Source: Nocardia grenadensis NBRC 108939 (GTDB lineage Bacteria > Actinomycetota > Actinomycetes > Mycobacteriales > Mycobacteriaceae). From it: a stretch of DNA of 64,000 nt. Positions 17,598 to 26,811 of this stretch are shown here, one piece after another. The stretch spans positions 62,001-126,000 of the forward strand of contig NZ_BDCJ01000011.1 in assembly GCF_001613445.1 (NCBI RefSeq), read 5' to 3'. A program made the position numbers and the translations under genes. The stretch's first letter is position 1. Every line of letters begins with the position of its first letter. Under the pieces are notes generated by a model, which worked only from the letters and a program-made list of their open reading frames with translations, had not been told where the DNA came from and did no database searches.

Positions 17598-18083
17598 GTC
17601 AGGCCTTTCTGGGCACTGGGTCGCACTGAAATCACAGATCCGGTCCCGCCCTCATCAGCGGGGCCGGATTCATGCAAGAAATATTGCGCAACATCAGCTC
17701 AAAAGCAAGTAAAATCGACATTACGCTGGTTATGGGCGTTCTCAGCAAGAGATAGCCATAGTAGGAGACCGCCGGGCCCAGCGAGTCCATGCCCGTGAAA
17801 CACCACCCGAGCGCGCGCCTCTACTACTTCCGGCCACAACCGGATCTCACCTTCGGGCAGCCGGCGCCGATCCCGCCACCAGCTCTGCAATTCGAGGTTT
17901 CTCCGCTTCCCTGGAGGACTCTGAGCATGGTCCGATGGGGCCGACAAGGAGCCCCATGTGGCAGCAAGTCCTCCCGAACCACCCCGCGGTGGGCGACGGT
18001 GGCACCCCGCTGCAGCGCGCCTGGACCCACCCGACCCGCTTGGATATCCTGGAGAAGTAATTCATATATCCGATTGGAGAGCT
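17598..18083. other. Intergenic region between two divergent units
   Basis: About 490 bases without a convincing gene. The left end holds the hydantoinase operon promoter area with the half operator. The right end has TTGGAT at 18040-18045 and CATATA at 18063-18068, a weak 17-base-spaced promoter for the following vapB. Short open frames in between lack family resemblance and ribosome sites. Confidence 0.4.
17672..17691. promoter_or_regulatory. Candidate RpiR half-site and small palindrome before the hydantoinase operon
   Basis: ATGCAAGAAA at 17672-17681 is identical to one arm of the palindrome before the RpiR gene (8087-8096). It is followed by the perfect octamer palindrome TTGCGCAA at 17684-17691. 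The site is 75 bases from the transporter ATG, in promoter position. Confidence 0.45.
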
Positions 18084-18299
18084 ATGACCAAAACACTGAT
18101 CGACATTCCGGACGAACTGATGGAGCAAGCCCGGAAGATCACCGGCGGAGCGACGAAGACAGAGACCGTACGCACCGCCCTGCGACTGCTCGTCCGCCAG
18201 CAACAGCAGCATGACGCCATCGCCTGGTTCGCCGATAATGAACCGTTTCTATCGGAGCACGAGATCGCCCGGGAAAGCACTCAGCAGCCACCACGGTGA
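18084..18299 (+). CDS. vapB: VapB-family antitoxin (VapB_antitoxin type)
   Basis: A 71-residue protein starting MTKTLIDIPDELMEQARKITG, the opening of the VapB/ribbon-helix-helix antitoxin group in which a short strand is followed by helix one. KTETVRTALRLLV is helix two, and the acidic tail (WFADNEPFLSEHE) would bind the toxin. A GGAGA ribosome site is five bases before the ATG. Its stop overlaps the toxin GTG as GTGA, so the pair is translationally coupled. It differs from the first VapB in this window both in sequence and orientation. Confidence 0.8.
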   Translation: MTKTLIDIPDELMEQARKITGGATKTETVRTALRLLVRQQQQHDAIAWFADNEPFLSEHEIARESTQQPPR

Positions 18300-18736
18300 C
18301 CCCCGCAGTTCGCGCCCTGTATCTGGCCGATCACAGCGCTGTCTCCCGCATCCAGCGTCACGTATCGGTCCGCGAGGCGTTCGACCGACTCAACGACTCC
18401 GCGGCAGTGATCTGCTCCTGCGCCGTCACCACCGATGAAGCGGCGTTCAGCGCCCGCAACCCCGACGAACTCCAGCAGGTCCTGCACATCTACACCGAGG
18501 TGTTCCGCTACCTGCCGATGGATCCGGCCGTCGACCCGATAGTCCGCTCCATCCGGCAGCGGCTGTGGGCCGCGGGCCAGGGGCGCTCCGCACAGACCAC
18601 CGATATCCTCATCGCGGCAACCGCGGTCCACTACGGCGCCACGGTCCTGCACTACGACAAGCACTTCGAACTGATCTCTGCCGCATACCCCGGCCTGCGT
18701 CAGCACCGGATCGTGCCACGCGGCTCGATCCGCTGA
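18296..18736 (+). CDS. vapC: VapC-family PIN-domain toxin
   Basis: A 146-residue PIN-domain protein beginning at GTG 18296. The four acidic metal ligands can be placed at Asp12 (YLADHSAVSR), Glu48 (TTDEAAFSA), Asp103 (TTDILIAATAV) and Asp121 (VLHYDKHFEL), which is complete for an active RNase. Length is at the upper end for VapC. It follows its antitoxin with a four-base overlap. It lies directly beside the broken Wadjet genes, a typical accessory-region setting for toxin-antitoxin modules. Confidence 0.82.
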   Translation: MTPAVRALYLADHSAVSRIQRHVSVREAFDRLNDSAAVICSCAVTTDEAAFSARNPDELQQVLHIYTEVFRYLPMDPAVDPIVRSIRQRLWAAGQGRSAQTTDILIAATAVHYGATVLHYDKHFELISAAYPGLRQHRIVPRGSIR

Positions 18737-18906
18737 GCTTCGCACCGGCGGGACCGGCCGTACGATCTCTGCCGACTTCGCTGTCAGAATCTGCTGCAAA
18801 GCAGGAACAACGCGCTCATTGATTTGCCTGAGGATACGAGCAGTGCGACCGAGCACCGTAGTCGTCGTGTCGGTTTGTGCCGTGGCCGATCACCTATTAC
18901 CGGTCA

Positions 18907-21858
18907 CTATTCGGGTGCGCCGGGCGGCAGATCGGGGGTCAGTTCCCGGCCGTTCCAGGTGAACCGCGCCGTGGTCACCGCATCGTCGTCGTCCCCACCG
19001 ACGATCTGGTGGATCGCGATACCGCTGAGTTCCTCGTATATGCACCATTCGTGGTCGGAGGTGAGGACCAGATCCAGGTCCAGTGCCGACAGCAGGGCGA
19101 AGATCTGGCCGCGGTTGGCCGTGTCGACACCGACGAACACCTCGTCCAGCAGGATCACCCGAGGAGCTCGCGGTGCGGCCTGGTAATGCGCGGCCACGGC
19201 CGCGAACAGCGGAAGATGCAGCGCGATCGCTTTCTCGCCACCCGAGAGCGCACCGTGCAGTTTCTTGGTCAGTTCCTGGAATCCGTCACCTTTGCCACGG
19301 TCGATCTTCACCACGAAGCGATGCCAGGCGGTGTAGTCGAAGACCTGGCCGAGCTGCTGTTCCCAGCTGGTCGCCGTACCGTCGGCTTTGGCTTCCTCGA
19401 TGCGCTCGCGCAGGAAACGGTGCAGTGATTCGCGGTCGGAGTGGCCGAGGCCGGCCGGGTCCTTCAGCAGGAGGTCGCGGGCGGCCTTGGTCCCTGGTGG
19501 GAGGTCTTTACCCACCTGCCACACCAGCTGCACGGCAATATTCGACGAAGTGCGGACCTGCCGGAGACGGGTGTTCATCGCGTCGACGAGTTCGTTGGCC
19601 TGGCGGATCCGTGCGGCGAGGTGCCGGCGGGTGTCGCCGGTCAATGTCCGGTCGAACAGCAGACGCTCCTGGTCGGTGATCTCCTTCTTGCTCTCCGCCG
19701 CCTCGGCGGTGAGGATGCGCAGCAGTTCACTACTGCCCACGCGGACCCCGTCGACGACAGCGGCGAACACTTGGACGTCCTCGTCGGTCTCCAGGTCGAG
19801 GTCGGCGCGGCCGCCGAGCGCGGTGCGGCATTCGTGTACCGAATCATTGAGGCGGCGGGCGGCCTCGCTCAGATTGGCGGGTGCGTAGGGGGTCGTGGGC
19901 CAGGCCGCCGCGACCGACCGGGCGGCGTCGAGGGCGGCACGGACGCCGTCGGAGGCGGCGAGTGTTTCCCGGAACGCGGCCGGGTCGGGCAAGTCGCTGT
20001 CCGCGGGCAAACCACCACCGGCGAGGTGGCGGAAGCGCCGGGCGTGCTGATCACGGAGCCCGGTCGCGGCCTCGACCGCGGCGGCCGTGCTCTGGCGCTG
20101 CTCGGCGAGACCGCCGAGTTCACCGGCGAGCTCGACGAGCCGCTGCCGATGACGCTCGATACTGTCGCTGTACTGGCCGATCTGCGTGCCCAACCTACTG
20201 ATCTCGGCCAGTACCTCGCGGTATTCGCGACCCACCGACTGCTCGACGCCCTCGCATTCCGCGGCCGAGACGCGATATTCGGCCTCGGCTCGTGCCGCGG
20301 TCTCGGCGTCCCGGGCGGCCTGCGCGGCCGAACGTTGCGCCTGATCGGCTCGCGCGGCAGTCAGGTTCCGCGCGGAATCGGCCTGCCGCCCGGCGTCGAG
20401 CCAGGCCGCGGCCTGTCCGGCGAAATCCTCCAGCGCGTCCCGCAGTGTCGCGAGCGCGGTGGTTTCGGTGGGTAAGCCGGTCTCCGAGGCCAGGACCGCC
20501 AGCGAGTGCAGGACCTGTTTGACCGCGGCCTGTGTGGCGGACAGGGTTTCGACGCGTTCCCGTACCTGGCCTTCGGCCGCCCGCAGATCCGATTCGGCAC
20601 GGATCAGCCGCTCCTCGGCCCCGGTGAGCCGGTCGTAGCCGGGACGATTACCGACCTCGGATTCGAGCAGCTCCTGCTGCGCGGACAACTGGCGCAGCCG
20701 CTCGCGCGCGGTCTCGATCACCGCATCGTATTCGGCGATCTCGCCGGTGAGCTCCCCGATCCGGCGTTGCCGGAATCGCTGCCGGGTGGCAGCGCCGATA
20801 TAGGTGGGATGTTCCTTGCCGGCGGTGCCGGTCAGGTTCCCCAACCGCCAGCTCCCGTCCGCGCCCACACCGGCCACCGCGTCGGCCGGTACCCGTTCGC
20901 CGTAGGCAATGGCTGCCAGCAGCCTGTGCACGGATTCCGGCCGCACCCCGGCGTCGGGCACCGCGACCAGCGCATCGGCCAGGTTCGCATCGGCCACCGG
21001 CGCAAGCGCGGTGGGGTCGGCGAGGACGTCGTGTCCGTTCACCGCGCCGCCCGTACTCACCCAGGCGTCCAGGAGGCCGGCGGCTTCCAGTGCCGCCTCG
21101 ATCCGAGCGCCGGTCGCCGCGGCGATCTCCGGACGGAAGTCGACCAATCGCCACAGCGGAGCGCCGTGCATCCGGTTCCGGTCGGTGGTCCGCCAATCGG
21201 GTGCGGCCGGTTCGATATCGTGTTCGCCGGCCAGACGCTCGCGTTCGGTGACAGCCGCGGCGCGCTCGGCACCCACCGCCGCGATTCGCTGCTCGCACGT
21301 CGACGATTTTCTGGTCAGCTCCTGCAGTCGCGACCTCGCCGCCCGGTTCACCACCTCGACCAGCTCTGATTCGTGTTCGGCCAGCGCAGCCAGGGTTTCG
21401 GGGTCCTCGATCACCAGCGCCCGGCAGGTCTGCGTCCATTCCCTGATGCGGTCGCGCAATACCGCGAGTTCGCGTTCGCGCTCCTGGACCGCCGTGGCCA
21501 CGTGCTCGGCCGCGGCAGCGGACCGGGCGCGTCCTGCTTCCAGAGCCGATTCGGCGGCATCTCGCTCCCGTACCGCCGACTCGCGCGCCCGCAGCATGCT
21601 CGCGACCGTGTCGAGCGCTTCGGTCCGGCTGCGCACCGCACCGCGCAAGAACGGTCGCGCGCCTTCGGCGTCCGCTCGCTGCGTCAACTCCCCGTACACG
21701 CTGGTCATTCCGGCCCGGTGTGCGGCGTTGCGGGCTTCCTCGGCGGCCTGCGACGCCAGACTCTCCAGGGTTTCCTGGTCATCGCGAGCCTGCTGGACGC
21801 CATTGCCAGAATGCTCGGGTTCTCCACCACGTACACCCGCTCGGCCGCCGCCGGCCAC
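18907..21858 (-). pseudogene. JetC-like (TIGR02680) SMC-type ATPase, N-terminus missing
   Basis: The reading of 983 codons covers the coiled-coil and C-terminal part of a JetC/MukB-like protein of Wadjet type II. Long Ala/Glu/Arg-rich coiled-coil runs from about residue 15, a hinge-like segment sits around 230-345, and the ABC head has signature LSGGEKAIALHLPLFAA and Walker B APRVILLDEVFVGVD near the end. The N-terminal head with the Walker A loop is absent: the first 30 residues are out-of-frame JetD sequence, and family proteins are about 1300-1400 residues. It therefore cannot bind ATP normally. It is fused out of frame to the JetD remnant, with no ribosome site of its own visible. Confidence 0.8.
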
Positions 21859-22694
21859 CGCCGGGTGAGCCGCAACTGCTGCAGTGTCAGGACGGCCGCC
21901 ACACCGGTATCGGCGCAGATACGCAGGATATCGGGGACAGTCCCGGATTTACCGCGCAGTGGGGCACCGGCCAGTAGCACCGTGGAGGACAGTTCGTCGT
22001 CGGTGATACCCGCACATGCCCACAGGTCACGAAGCGCGGCGGCGCCGGCGGGGCGCTCCCGGTCGTACAGAATCGTCAGCGCGCGGACGACCATCGTATG
22101 CAGCCGGCTGCCTTCGTCGAGCGCGTGCGGATCACGGACCGTCGATTCGGCGAATACCGGTAGCGGCAATCCGGCGGCGGGCACCGCGCGCAAGACGCGC
22201 AGCGCACGTTCCAATTCCCGCCTGGTCCGCTCGACCGATCCGCCTACCAGGCCGGCCCCCCGCACGGCCGTGGCCCATGCTGCCAGCGCCGGCTGCGCGC
22301 GGACCACCTCGTGCCGGGCAAGCCACTCCCACAGCGCCGCCCGCTCCGCGGCCGCCGCGCTCCGCTCGGCCGAACGGTCGGCGAGCGGGCCGAGCAACTG
22401 TTCGACGACGGCCCGCCCATCACATCCGACCCTGTCGAACAACACCTCGTCCAGGCGCGAAAGACCGATCGACCAGTACTCGCCGGGCAACCGAGCGTCT
22501 CCGAGCAGATCGGCGACCGCGCTGCGCTGCGTATCGGTCAACGGGCCCACCTTGATCCGATGCACCGGGCGCCCCTCGGACAGACGCCGGTGCAACACCT
22601 CCCACACCGGCCCGAGAGCGGATGATAAGCGGTGAACCGAGCCGGCCGCGCACTTCCCATCAGCCGCGTCCTCGATATCACATCGGCGATCCAT
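21705..22694 (-). pseudogene. JetD-like (TIGR02679) protein, C-terminal nuclease domain missing
   Basis: From the ATG at 22694 about 297 residues match the N-terminal part of the Wadjet type II JetD family (opening helices, then PGEYWSIGLSRLDEVLFDRVG, DLWACAGITDDELSSTVLLAG, and RVYVVENPSILA). Just after that last strand, where the Toprim-like DUF2399 nuclease region should begin, the frame runs into JetC coding DNA read in another frame and ends at 21705 with a basic tail. The catalytic domain that cuts plasmid DNA is gone. JetA and JetB are not in the window. Both remnants are on the minus strand, with JetD upstream of JetC, the reverse of the usual JetABCD order. Confidence 0.78.
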
Positions 22695-23053
22695 CAGCCC
22701 ATTTTCCCGAACGACCTTGTTCTCGTTCAGTTCTGGGCAACCGGCATCTGCTATCGGGCGGCGCCTGGGCCGAGCACCCCTGTCGCGTACCGCGCGTACT
22801 GATCCTGATCGTCCACGCTTCGAGCTGTGGGCCCCGCTGATCGACCCGACGACTTCTACGACTACCCACATAGGCGATCTCGGCTGGTTCGACTCCTACT
22901 CGGCGACGTGGACCTACTTCCGAGGCGATTCGAGTTGACATGCCCGGCCCATATTCGATGTGCATCGGAGAGCGGTATTCGCACTGCGCCGCGCGGATCG
23001 TAGAACCCGCGAGTGTCGGCCGAGAGGCACTTCGTGACCGCCTTGCCGAGTCG
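22695..23053. other. Spacer upstream of the Wadjet remnant
   Basis: No intact gene. A plus-strand open stretch at about 22820-22938 reads FELWAPLIDPTTSTTTHIGD and ends in a stop; it looks like the tail of a protein whose upstream part is missing. It may be further debris from the rearrangement that broke the jet genes. Confidence 0.3.
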
Positions 23054-23683
23054 TCAGGTCCCGGTGGGTGGCGCACTCATCGCTGCCGACAGGAACGTGA
23101 TCGCCCAACGCCGGGTCGCCTCGCCGGCCGCTGGGGACTGGCAGACCGGGGGGCGCCGGTTGTAGAGCTCGACGCGGTCCACGGCCGTCACAGCGAGGAT
23201 GCCCCGCATCCGGAACCACAGCTCCTCGGAGGAAAGGCCGGGCAGTGCGCGTCCGAAGGCCGCCAGGTAGCGATTACCGACCTTCTCCTGGGAGGGGCCG
23301 GTCCAGGTGCGCATTTCCTCGGCCGGGTCGCCGAAGATCATCACGATCAGCCGGGACGTGCGGGCGCCGCCCTCGTCGCCGACCGGCCCCTCGTCGAACA
23401 GCGGCCCCACAAACGCCTCCACCAGTTCGGTGACCGTCGGGTCCGGGGACCGGGCGAGCAGTCGGTCGAGCTCGGCGCACTGCGCGGCGTTGATGGGCTC
23501 GATCACGCGGCGAACGACCTGGGCCAGGAGTTCGGCCTTCGAACCGAAGTGGTACCCGACGGCAGCCAAGTTCGCGCCGGCGAGGTCGGTGATCGCGCGG
23601 ATGGAGGTGCCGTGGAAACCGCGCTCGGCGAAGATTCGTTCGGCCGCGTCGAGGATCTGGGTGCGGGTGTCCGGTGACGCCAT
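23054..23683 (-). CDS. TetR-family transcriptional regulator
   Basis: A 209-residue TetR repressor. Residues 5-50 form the helix-turn-helix (TRTQILDAAERIFAERGFHGTSIRAITDLAGANLAAVGYHFGSKAEL), with a variable C-terminal ligand domain carrying a FGDP and GILAV pattern seen in the TetR_C group associated with DUF1956-type regulators. It is divergent from a ketopantoate-reductase-like gene; the 71-base gap holds repeated CGAACGTATG motifs that are probably its operator. It likely represses itself and the reductase. Confidence 0.88.
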   Translation of the reverse strand: MASPDTRTQILDAAERIFAERGFHGTSIRAITDLAGANLAAVGYHFGSKAELLAQVVRRVIEPINAAQCAELDRLLARSPDPTVTELVEAFVGPLFDEGPVGDEGGARTSRLIVMIFGDPAEEMRTWTGPSQEKVGNRYLAAFGRALPGLSSEELWFRMRGILAVTAVDRVELYNRRPPVCQSPAAGEATRRWAITFLSAAMSAPPTGT

Positions 23684-23697
23684 ATGTGCGTACTATA

Positions 23698-23741
23698 CAT
23701 ATGTTCGAATAAAACGAACGTATGACTGAAACGAACGTATG
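23698..23741. promoter_or_regulatory. Repeated TetR operator between divergent genes
   Basis: CATATGTTCG (23698-23707) and CGAACGTATG (23715-23724) form a 10-bp inverted repeat with one mismatch and a seven-base spacer. A second copy of CGAACGTATG lies at 23732-23741, 17 bases further on. The sites lie between the two start codons, as expected for a regulator controlling both directions. Confidence 0.65.
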
Positions 23742-23754
23742 AGAGAGAGTTGTC

Positions 23755-24636
23755 ATGAAGCTGCTCGTGTACGGTGCCGGGGTTCTCGGCAGTCTGCTCG
23801 CCACCCGGATGCACGAAGCCGGACATGAGGTCTCGCTCCTGGCCCGGGGTGAGCGCCTTGCCGCATTACGTCGGCACGGCATGCAGCTCGCGGAGGGAAA
23901 CAGCCCCCACGTCAGGCGAGTACCGGTTCCGGTGGTCGAGCACCCGGCCGACAAGTACGACCTGATCGCCGTCACCGTCCGCACCCATCAGGTGGACACG
24001 GTGCTGGAGTCACTCGCCGGTGTCGAGGGCGACGTGCTGTTCCTGCTCAACTGGGCGGCCGGCGCGGAGCCACTGGGCGCGGTGATCGGGTACGAGCGGG
24101 TGCTGCTCGGAGGCTTCCCCGCCGCCGGCACGATGGACCACGACGTGGTCCGCTATCGTGCGACCGATCTCATGACCCGCCTGGTCCCCATGCCGATCGG
24201 CGAACCCGACGGCCGGACCACGCCGCGACTGGAACGGATCCTGCGGGCGCTCGGTACCGCCGGGATCAATGCCGAGGCCGAGCCGCGGATGGATGCCTGG
24301 CTCAAGACCCACGCCGCTTTCGCGGTGCCACTCGAGCAAGCGGTACACGCGGCGGGCGGGCCGATCGCACTCGCCGATGATCCGGACGCGGTCCGCGGCA
24401 TGATCCGCCGTATAAGGCAACACCTGGCCGCCATGCCGACTCCGCCGGTCCCCCGCGGGTTCGTCGCGTTGACGATCCTGCCGGAAGGGCTGCTCACCGT
24501 CGTACTGCGGCGCTTCTTGCGGAGCTCGACCGCCGCGTACAGCGGGCTCAACAGCGCCTCTGCCGCATCTACGGCCGAGCTCGAACGGATGGCCGAACAG
24601 ATGCGCGTCTATGAAAGGGGCCGACAGACTCGGTGA
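23755..24636 (+). CDS. Ketopantoate reductase (ApbA/PanE) family oxidoreductase
   Basis: A 293-residue NADP-dependent reductase-like protein. The N-terminus is a Rossmann loop (LLVYGAGVLGSLLATRMHEAGHEVSLLARG), and WLKTHAAFAVPLEQAV near residue 183 contains the catalytic-type lysine region of the PanE family. The C-terminal helical domain is normal length. The housekeeping pantothenate enzyme usually lies elsewhere and conserves more active-site residues; here the TetR partner suggests an inducible role on another 2-keto acid. The start has GAGAGAG eight bases ahead. Confidence 0.8.
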   Translation: MKLLVYGAGVLGSLLATRMHEAGHEVSLLARGERLAALRRHGMQLAEGNSPHVRRVPVPVVEHPADKYDLIAVTVRTHQVDTVLESLAGVEGDVLFLLNWAAGAEPLGAVIGYERVLLGGFPAAGTMDHDVVRYRATDLMTRLVPMPIGEPDGRTTPRLERILRALGTAGINAEAEPRMDAWLKTHAAFAVPLEQAVHAAGGPIALADDPDAVRGMIRRIRQHLAAMPTPPVPRGFVALTILPEGLLTVVLRRFLRSSTAAYSGLNSASAASTAELERMAEQMRVYERGRQTR

Positions 24637-24945
24637 ACCATGGGATCTGGACACTTCCGTGATGATGACCGCGCCAGGCGACGGCAGCGTCATTGTTGTG
24701 CGGCGGTGAGAAGCACGCGGTTGCGCAGCAGTGGGAGGCCGGCCTGGCCGAATGGCCCGTCCCGCGAAGCGCTTCGCCCTACTCGCCGATTGTTCGATGC
24801 CGGGCCCGAACCCGCTGAAACCATCATGTGGCCGAACGGCCCGAATCGAAGCACTGCGCCACAGACCTCGATGACCGGGTAGTGCGACAGCGCGATCACG
24901 TCGAATAGGGCCGTCGACCGCGTACTGTCTCCTGCTCCCGATCCT
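24637..24945. other. Short stretch without a clear gene
   Basis: No reading frame shows family resemblance or a good ribosome site. The in-frame region upstream of the exonuclease-like gene is open back to a stop at 24880-24882 but does not contain the missing exonuclease motif. Confidence 0.35.
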
Positions 24946-25884
24946 GTGGCAGGATCTCTTCGCCGCTACGATCAACCACGCCCGGTGGAAATCGCCCTGA
25001 TCACCGACGACGGTATCGAGATCAGCACCCTGATCAACCCGGAACGCGATCTCGGAGCCGCCCGCGCGGACTACGGGATCGCCGCCGCCGACGTACTCCT
25101 CGCACCGACCCTGCCTCTGGCCTGGGTCGCACTCGCACCATATCTGGCAGGGCGAACCCCGGTCGGCGCCGATATCGACCGTCACCTCCGCTGTATCGAC
25201 ACCGAACTCAAACGCAACGGTTCCGCCGTAGCCATGCCCATAGGCACCGACCTGACCACATTCGAACCGACGCCGGCGGACCGGAACCGCCTCGCGGCAC
25301 CGCGTGCGATCGACCGGGCCCGCGCCGTCCGCGATAGTGTCGCGCGCCGGCCCGTACCGCCGCCGAGTGCCGGTGTTTTCCTGCCCGCCGCTCCCGCCAC
25401 CGGATATCTGCTGTGCCGGGGCGGTGGAGCGGACTGTTTCCGGGCCGACGGCGTACTGCCCCCCGACAAGCCCCGCGAACAAGTCCTCGCCGAACATCTG
25501 CACGCCACGGCCGCGAGGATCAGGCCCGACGACGACACCCGTACTCTGCTCAACGACCTCGAACGCAAGCTCGGATATCCGCTGCTCGCTCCCGATTCCG
25601 ACCGAGCCACGGCCGATCTCGCCGCGATTCTGATAACGGGCGCGCGTGTGTGCTTCACCGGTAGCTTCACCGACGACACCGGAAAACCCTGGGACCGCAT
25701 CGAGCTGGAGCGTCTGTCCGAGAAGTGCGGACTCGTGCCCGTCGCCACCGTCACCAAGACGAAATGCGAGGCACTGATCGCTGCCGAGGCCGGCACTCTG
25801 TCGGGGAAGGCCAAACAGGCGATCAAGTTCGCGAAACCGATCTTCACTGCCCAGCAGTTCCTCGGCTGGGCGCGGAGCCGGTAA
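24946..25884 (+). CDS. DnaQ-like exonuclease/BRCT protein, N-terminally truncated
   Basis: A 312-residue protein with two recognisable parts. Residues 14-80 resemble DEDD exonucleases after their first motif (VEIALITDDGIEISTLINPE, then YGIAAADVLLAPTLPL, then LAGRTPVGADIDRHLRCIDTEL). Residues about 225-310 are a BRCT domain (VCFTGSFTDDTGKPWDRIELERL through SGKAKQAIKFAKPIFTAQQFLGW). The DxE motif I normally lies about 15 residues before VEIA and is absent; motif II lacks its Asn, and no motif III His-x5-Asp is seen. It is therefore probably catalytically dead or a decayed gene. The GTG start at 24946 is uncertain. Intact relatives act in DNA repair or polymerase proofreading. Confidence 0.6.
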   Translation: MAGSLRRYDQPRPVEIALITDDGIEISTLINPERDLGAARADYGIAAADVLLAPTLPLAWVALAPYLAGRTPVGADIDRHLRCIDTELKRNGSAVAMPIGTDLTTFEPTPADRNRLAAPRAIDRARAVRDSVARRPVPPPSAGVFLPAAPATGYLLCRGGGADCFRADGVLPPDKPREQVLAEHLHATAARIRPDDDTRTLLNDLERKLGYPLLAPDSDRATADLAAILITGARVCFTGSFTDDTGKPWDRIELERLSEKCGLVPVATVTKTKCEALIAAEAGTLSGKAKQAIKFAKPIFTAQQFLGWARSR

Positions 25885-25938
25885 CCGGTTTCCGGTGCGG
25901 CCTACCCGCGGTGCGATGGGTAGGGCCGGGAACCCGGA

Positions 25939-26811
25939 TCAGCGGAGGGGGAGGTGGCCGAGGACCGCGAACATGGTGACCGACAGGTGATAGTCACCGA
26001 CCGCTACGCCCGCGTCGATGGCGGCCACGAGATCGTCACGTTCTTGCGCTGTGATCGCCTCCCGGGCCAGCGCGGCACCGCCCACCTCGTCGAACATCGG
26101 GCGCGCGGTGGCCGGATCCCAGATCACCGCTTCCGAACCCATATCGTCGATCTCGAATCCGGCCGCCACCAACCGGCCGCGTAGGGTCCGGCCGGATCTG
26201 GCGTTGGGGGTGGCCTCGAACATCGCGGCGGTCAACCGCGCGACCACCGCGGGGTCGCCGGGGTGCAGGATGGCGGTCTGCCAGTCGCTGTCCACCAGCA
26301 CCACCCGGCCACCCGGCCGCAGGACCCGGCCGATCTCCGCGGTGACGGCGGCCGGGTCGTCGAGGTGCTGGTAGACACGCTCGCAGCGCACCGCGTCGAA
26401 ATAGTCGTCGTCGAACGGCAGCCGGTAGGCGTCGGCTTCGACGAACCGGCATCGCGCTCCCGCCGGCGCGGCCCGTTCCCGCGCCACGGTGAGCATTACC
26501 GGATTCGGTTCGACACCGACCGCTTCCCCCTCGGGTCCGACCCGGCGGGCGAACTCCAGCACTTCCGACCCGGTTCCCGAGCCGATATCGAGGGCCCGCT
26601 CCCCGACGCCTACGGCCAGTGCCTCGTGGGCCCAGTGGCGCATACGCCGGATTCCGGGGAGGGCGGCCTGCATATCGAGGGCAGCGACGAGCAGGGCCAT
26701 GGGATCGGCGCCGGACGTCGCGTCCGCGGCGCGCGCGGCCGCGATGGCATCCAGGTGGAACGACGGCGCCCGTGCGGGCTGCTCGGGTTCGCTCGGCACG
26801 GGTTCCGACAT
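25939..26811 (-). CDS. Class I SAM-dependent methyltransferase
   Basis: A 290-residue methyltransferase. Motif I is ALDIGSGTGSEVLEFA at about residue 73, followed by VGVEPNP (acidic end of strand two), FVEADAYRLPFDDDYFD (motif II/III) and VLRPGGRVVLVD. The pattern is that of UbiE/arsenite-type small-molecule methyltransferases. The ATG at 26811 is chosen as the first one before the helical N-terminal cap; longer readings are unsupported low-complexity sequence. It stands alone, convergent with the exonuclease-BRCT gene, so no substrate can be inferred. Confidence 0.82.
   Translation of the reverse strand: MSEPVPSEPEQPARAPSFHLDAIAAARAADATSGADPMALLVAALDMQAALPGIRRMRHWAHEALAVGVGERALDIGSGTGSEVLEFARRVGPEGEAVGVEPNPVMLTVARERAAPAGARCRFVEADAYRLPFDDDYFDAVRCERVYQHLDDPAAVTAEIGRVLRPGGRVVLVDSDWQTAILHPGDPAVVARLTAAMFEATPNARSGRTLRGRLVAAGFEIDDMGSEAVIWDPATARPMFDEVGGAALAREAITAQERDDLVAAIDAGVAVGDYHLSVTMFAVLGHLPLR

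Noticed and set aside
17699..17947. 82-codon minus-strand open frame in the hydantoinase/vapB gap
   Set aside because: No motif or ribosome site, and it overlaps the likely promoter area.
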